Assembly: GCA_914767885.1 (NCBI GenBank)
Contig: CAJZBQ010000028.1
Coordinates: forward strand, 682,001 to 746,000
Length of the DNA: 64,000 nt
Reading direction: 5' to 3'
Source: Blepharisma stoltei
Lineage: Eukaryota; Ciliophora; Heterotrichea; Heterotrichida; Blepharismidae
This document shows, piece after piece, positions 61,550-64,000 of this stretch (its first letter is position 1; every line of letters starts with the position of its first letter). The position numbers were made by a program, and so were the translations under genes. The notes below the pieces were generated by a model that saw only the letters and a program-made list of their open reading frames with translations, was not told where the DNA came from and ran no database searches.

Positions 61550-63298
61550 TTACAAGTAATAGGAAATTATTTTCATCCTCATATAGCCTTTGCTTTCTTC
61601 GCGGGCCATCTCTCCTTCATATTCAACCATTTTTGGCTTGACAAAATTTCCTGAAAAAGCTCGTTTCTTTTTGGGGATGCTATAGAAAGACGCTTGGGAA
61701 TATTTTGGAGCAGGCTTATAAAAAGAAATAGTCATCACTGATGGCTTTGGGGTCATTTCTCGTAATTTGATTGGCTTAATCTTGGGAGGCTCGAAAAATG
61801 CTTTTTTAAGCTTTGGAAAACTGATTTTTTTCTTAATTGGCTTTTTCTCTTCTTCTACTATTTTTTCAGATTTTTTTAAAGAGCTATGATTTTTAGATCA
61901 GGCTCTCCTTGCTCCCATGATAAATTTTTCATAGTCACCAATATCATTTGGAAATATTTTTTGATAGCCGCCTTCAATTTCTTGTTCAATTTTTTCTCTT
62001 ACACTAATTTCAAAACAAATTCTCTTTATTTTAATTTAAAATAATCCTTTATATCTAAGAAATATTTTATTATATAAAAATAGAGTTTAGTTTTTGAGAC
62101 CTATTTTCTTCAGTTTTTCTTCATTTTTTCATTTCATTGAAAGATAAAGATTTCAGCATCGTTTTTGTATGCAGCAAAAGTGCATTTCTTTCATTATCAT
62201 TCGGTGGCTTTCCAATTAAATTAAAAGTGTCCAGAATAACCATTCGTTTTACAAGCTCATCAATTGGCGTGTCAGTTTTGAAGCTTGGAGTATGATTAAC
62301 TTCAAGAAGCCATGGCTTTAAGCTTGAATCTACCAAAATATCAAACCCTAGCAATTCAAAACACATATACTGTTTTATTACTAATATAATTATCTATTTT
62401 CTATATGAAAGTAAAAGCGACACCTATTAAAATATTCATATTTTATTATAAGCAGAATAGAATTTGAAATATCATGAGGATGAGATAATCTATAAATATA
62501 TGACAAGTACGGATGAGCACTAATCAGCGTTTTAATTACAATGTCTTTAATATCATTTCACAGCTTTTCAGTGTTATGACCAACATCATCCAGATATCCA
62601 AATAGTCAACTTATACTCCGTTTATGCCCTTCATCACCATTTCCAGTGATAAATTTGGGATTATTTTTGTTTATTGCATAGTTTGTTAAATGCATGCAAA
62701 CTTTATCTATACTATTTAAAGGATCAATATATTCTTCAGTCGCAAATCTTACTAGGCCTTCTTCATATATGTAGATTCTTAATGGATCACAGCCTAAAAC
62801 CAATACATAGATCCTCAAGTCAAATTTCAAATTTTCAATCAAAAAAGGGTCGGAAATGTACTCTTGGACCACACATTTTTCAGGAAGTCCTTCAATGCTC
62901 TTAGTTAAAAAAATTCCTTTACCTTGAGAAGATGCTTCAGGCTTCACAATCAGAGTTTTATTTTTGCCTTTATTTTTTAAATCATATAAATCTCGAGGAA
63001 GAAGCCAGGTATTTGGGAAAAAATTATACTCATTTTCGAAAAATATTTTCATTTGTTGTAAATTTAAAGCAAGCTTGTTCTTACGAGCTAGTGCAAACAT
63101 CCCTGGAAAATGATTGATTTTTTGGAGAGGTTTTAAATTGTTGAATTGGTCGATTGTAACTGCATAATCTTGCCAGCATATATCTCAGTCGTCGCTGCTA
63201 GGATCGTCATTTAGCTCTCATCCCATGATTTCTTTGGCAACTAATTTTATAATATCATATTGTGTGTTAGCGACCCGAATTTTCAGCTGTTTTTCCAT
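61550..63298 (-). CDS. Tubulin tyrosine ligase-like (TTLL) glutamylase/glycylase, 522 aa after excision
   Basis: Adds amino acids to the side chains of axonemal tubulin. The start MEKQLKIRVANTQYDIIKLV at 63298 is followed by HFPGMFALARKNKLA and FFPNTWLLPRDL, then the ATP-grasp core: KTLIVKPEASSQGKGIFL, CVVQEYISDPFLI, KFDLRIYVLV and KVCMHLTNYAINKNN. After a 92-bp IES (62366-62457) comes SMCFELLGFDILVDSSLKPW and LEVNHTPSFKTDTPID, with the Mg/ATP-binding Glu/Asn. An 88-bp IES (62000-62087) is skipped to LREKIEQEIEGGYQKIFPND, the family's post-core helix. The basic C-terminal tail is typical of microtubule-binding extensions. Resembles the TTLL4/6/13 polyglutamylase group; substrate type is not determinable here. 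Confidence 0.92.
62000..62087. other. Short IES in TTLL gene (88 bp)
   Basis: TA-bounded AT-rich insert. Deletion joins ENRSQKL to REKIEQEIEGGYQ. Without it the protein stops at 62070. Confidence 0.8.
62366..62457. other. Short IES in TTLL gene (92 bp)
   Basis: TA-bounded. Deletion joins HPHDISNS to MCFELLGFDIL, a strongly conserved TTLL junction. Confidence 0.9.
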
Positions 63299-63630
63299 TC
63301 AAATTAATTCTTAATTCCTTTTAAGAGTACAAAAGTTGACTGTTAATATATTTTTTATATTAAATTTGTTTTTTCTGAATTCAAAAATCTCGAATTTTTA
63401 TATGCAGGATTTAATGAAAATAATATTCAGCATACTTATTATATGATTGCTTTAATAACAAAAATGTTTTTCTTGTGAGTTGTTTATTTGCAACTTGTCT
63501 GGTGAATCAAAATGAAGAAAATGAATAGTTATCCAAAAGTTTTAAATTTAATGCAAATATTATTTAAATTTTATTGCTTTTTTTAAATGAAAACTACCAA
63601 GACCAAACAATAGATTCAAAGATAATTATT

Positions 63631-63899
63631 TAACTTCTCCCCTTTTTTTGGAGAGAACAAAACATTGAAAAAATCTCTGGTAAAAACCCACCCTCCAAGA
63701 GCAACAAAAAATTTTTTATGAAAGAATATTGTGATATATAATAATTTAGTTTAATGAAATCGCTATTTTAAACAGCTTGATAATTTTAAAATTAAATTAA
63801 TATTATTTAAAATTATTACGAATAATTTTTTTTATTTCGAAAAAAATATAGCCCTCCGTGAGCGAACAAAATTTTCTTGCTCACGGAGGAGCGGGGGAG
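63631..63899. mobile_element. Shortened MITE subfamily A in spacer (269 bp)
   Basis: TA at 63631 and 63900. The left end TAACTTCTCCCC is diverged; the right part keeps CCCTCCGTGAGCGAACAAAA with its inverse and GCGGGGGAGTAAG. It lies upstream of the TTLL gene. The rest of 63299-64000 is AT-rich with no gene visible. Confidence 0.8.
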
Positions 63900-64000
63900 T
63901 AAGCAAAATTTCATGAAAGATTACAGACAAGATTACTATCATAATCAGCATAATTGGCTAAAATAATAATTGAGAAAGGGTATTAATTATTGAAAATGAT

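Overview
The window looks like germline (micronuclear) DNA of a heterotrich ciliate, most probably Blepharisma or a close relative. Three things show this. (1) Conserved proteins read straight through UGA, which always sits where tryptophan is expected (CK1 IHWFG, dynein TDDWDRR), while genes stop at TAA or TAG. (2) Seven spliceosomal introns can be placed and each is exactly 15 nt. (3) Almost every longer gene is broken by AT-rich or repeat-derived inserts that carry stops. Deleting from one TA to the next restores frame and conserved motifs, as expected for internal eliminated sequences (IESs) that are removed in the somatic nucleus.

Layout. 0-4.2 kb: a gene running off the left edge, a hypothetical gene and a mitochondrial DnaJ gene carrying nested MITEs. 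4.2-23.2 kb: one axonemal dynein heavy chain gene on the minus strand, nine inserts and one intron, about 4,348 aa once the inserts are removed. One insert is a 3.7-kb transposon with an OTU-protease gene that has its own candidate IES. 23.2-27 kb: a micro-ORF, a SPRY-domain gene, a repeat-rich spacer and a nicolin-1 homologue. 27-32.3 kb: EF-hand, coiled-coil, glutathione S-transferase and RING membrane-protein genes. 32.7-38.8 kb: an ion channel with a cyclic-nucleotide-binding domain and an amino-acid transporter, both heavily interrupted. 38.8-50 kb: Cys-rich coiled-coil, CHCH-like, coiled-coil, PAP2-like and unknown genes, with a MULE-like element. 50.3-64 kb: CK1, VHS-GAT, uS9/RPS16, PARN, eL39/RPL39, OPA3-like, coiled-coil, small membrane protein and TTLL genes.

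Functional theme: several genes fit a ciliated cell (dynein heavy chain, TTLL tubulin ligase, nicolin-1 subunit of the tubulin polyglutamylase complex, cyclic-nucleotide-type channel, SPRY). The rest are housekeeping. There is no operon structure; genes are packed with very short spacers (27-60 bp in places).

Mobile DNA: at least three MITE subfamilies share one plan (C-rich cap, subterminal hairpin, AT-rich core, second hairpin pair, C-rich cap) but differ in the hairpin word. There are also palindromic MITEs, SINE-like elements with 9-14-bp target duplications inside exons, a MULE-like element and the OTU element. Coordinates come from reading by eye and IES edges may be off by one alternative TA.
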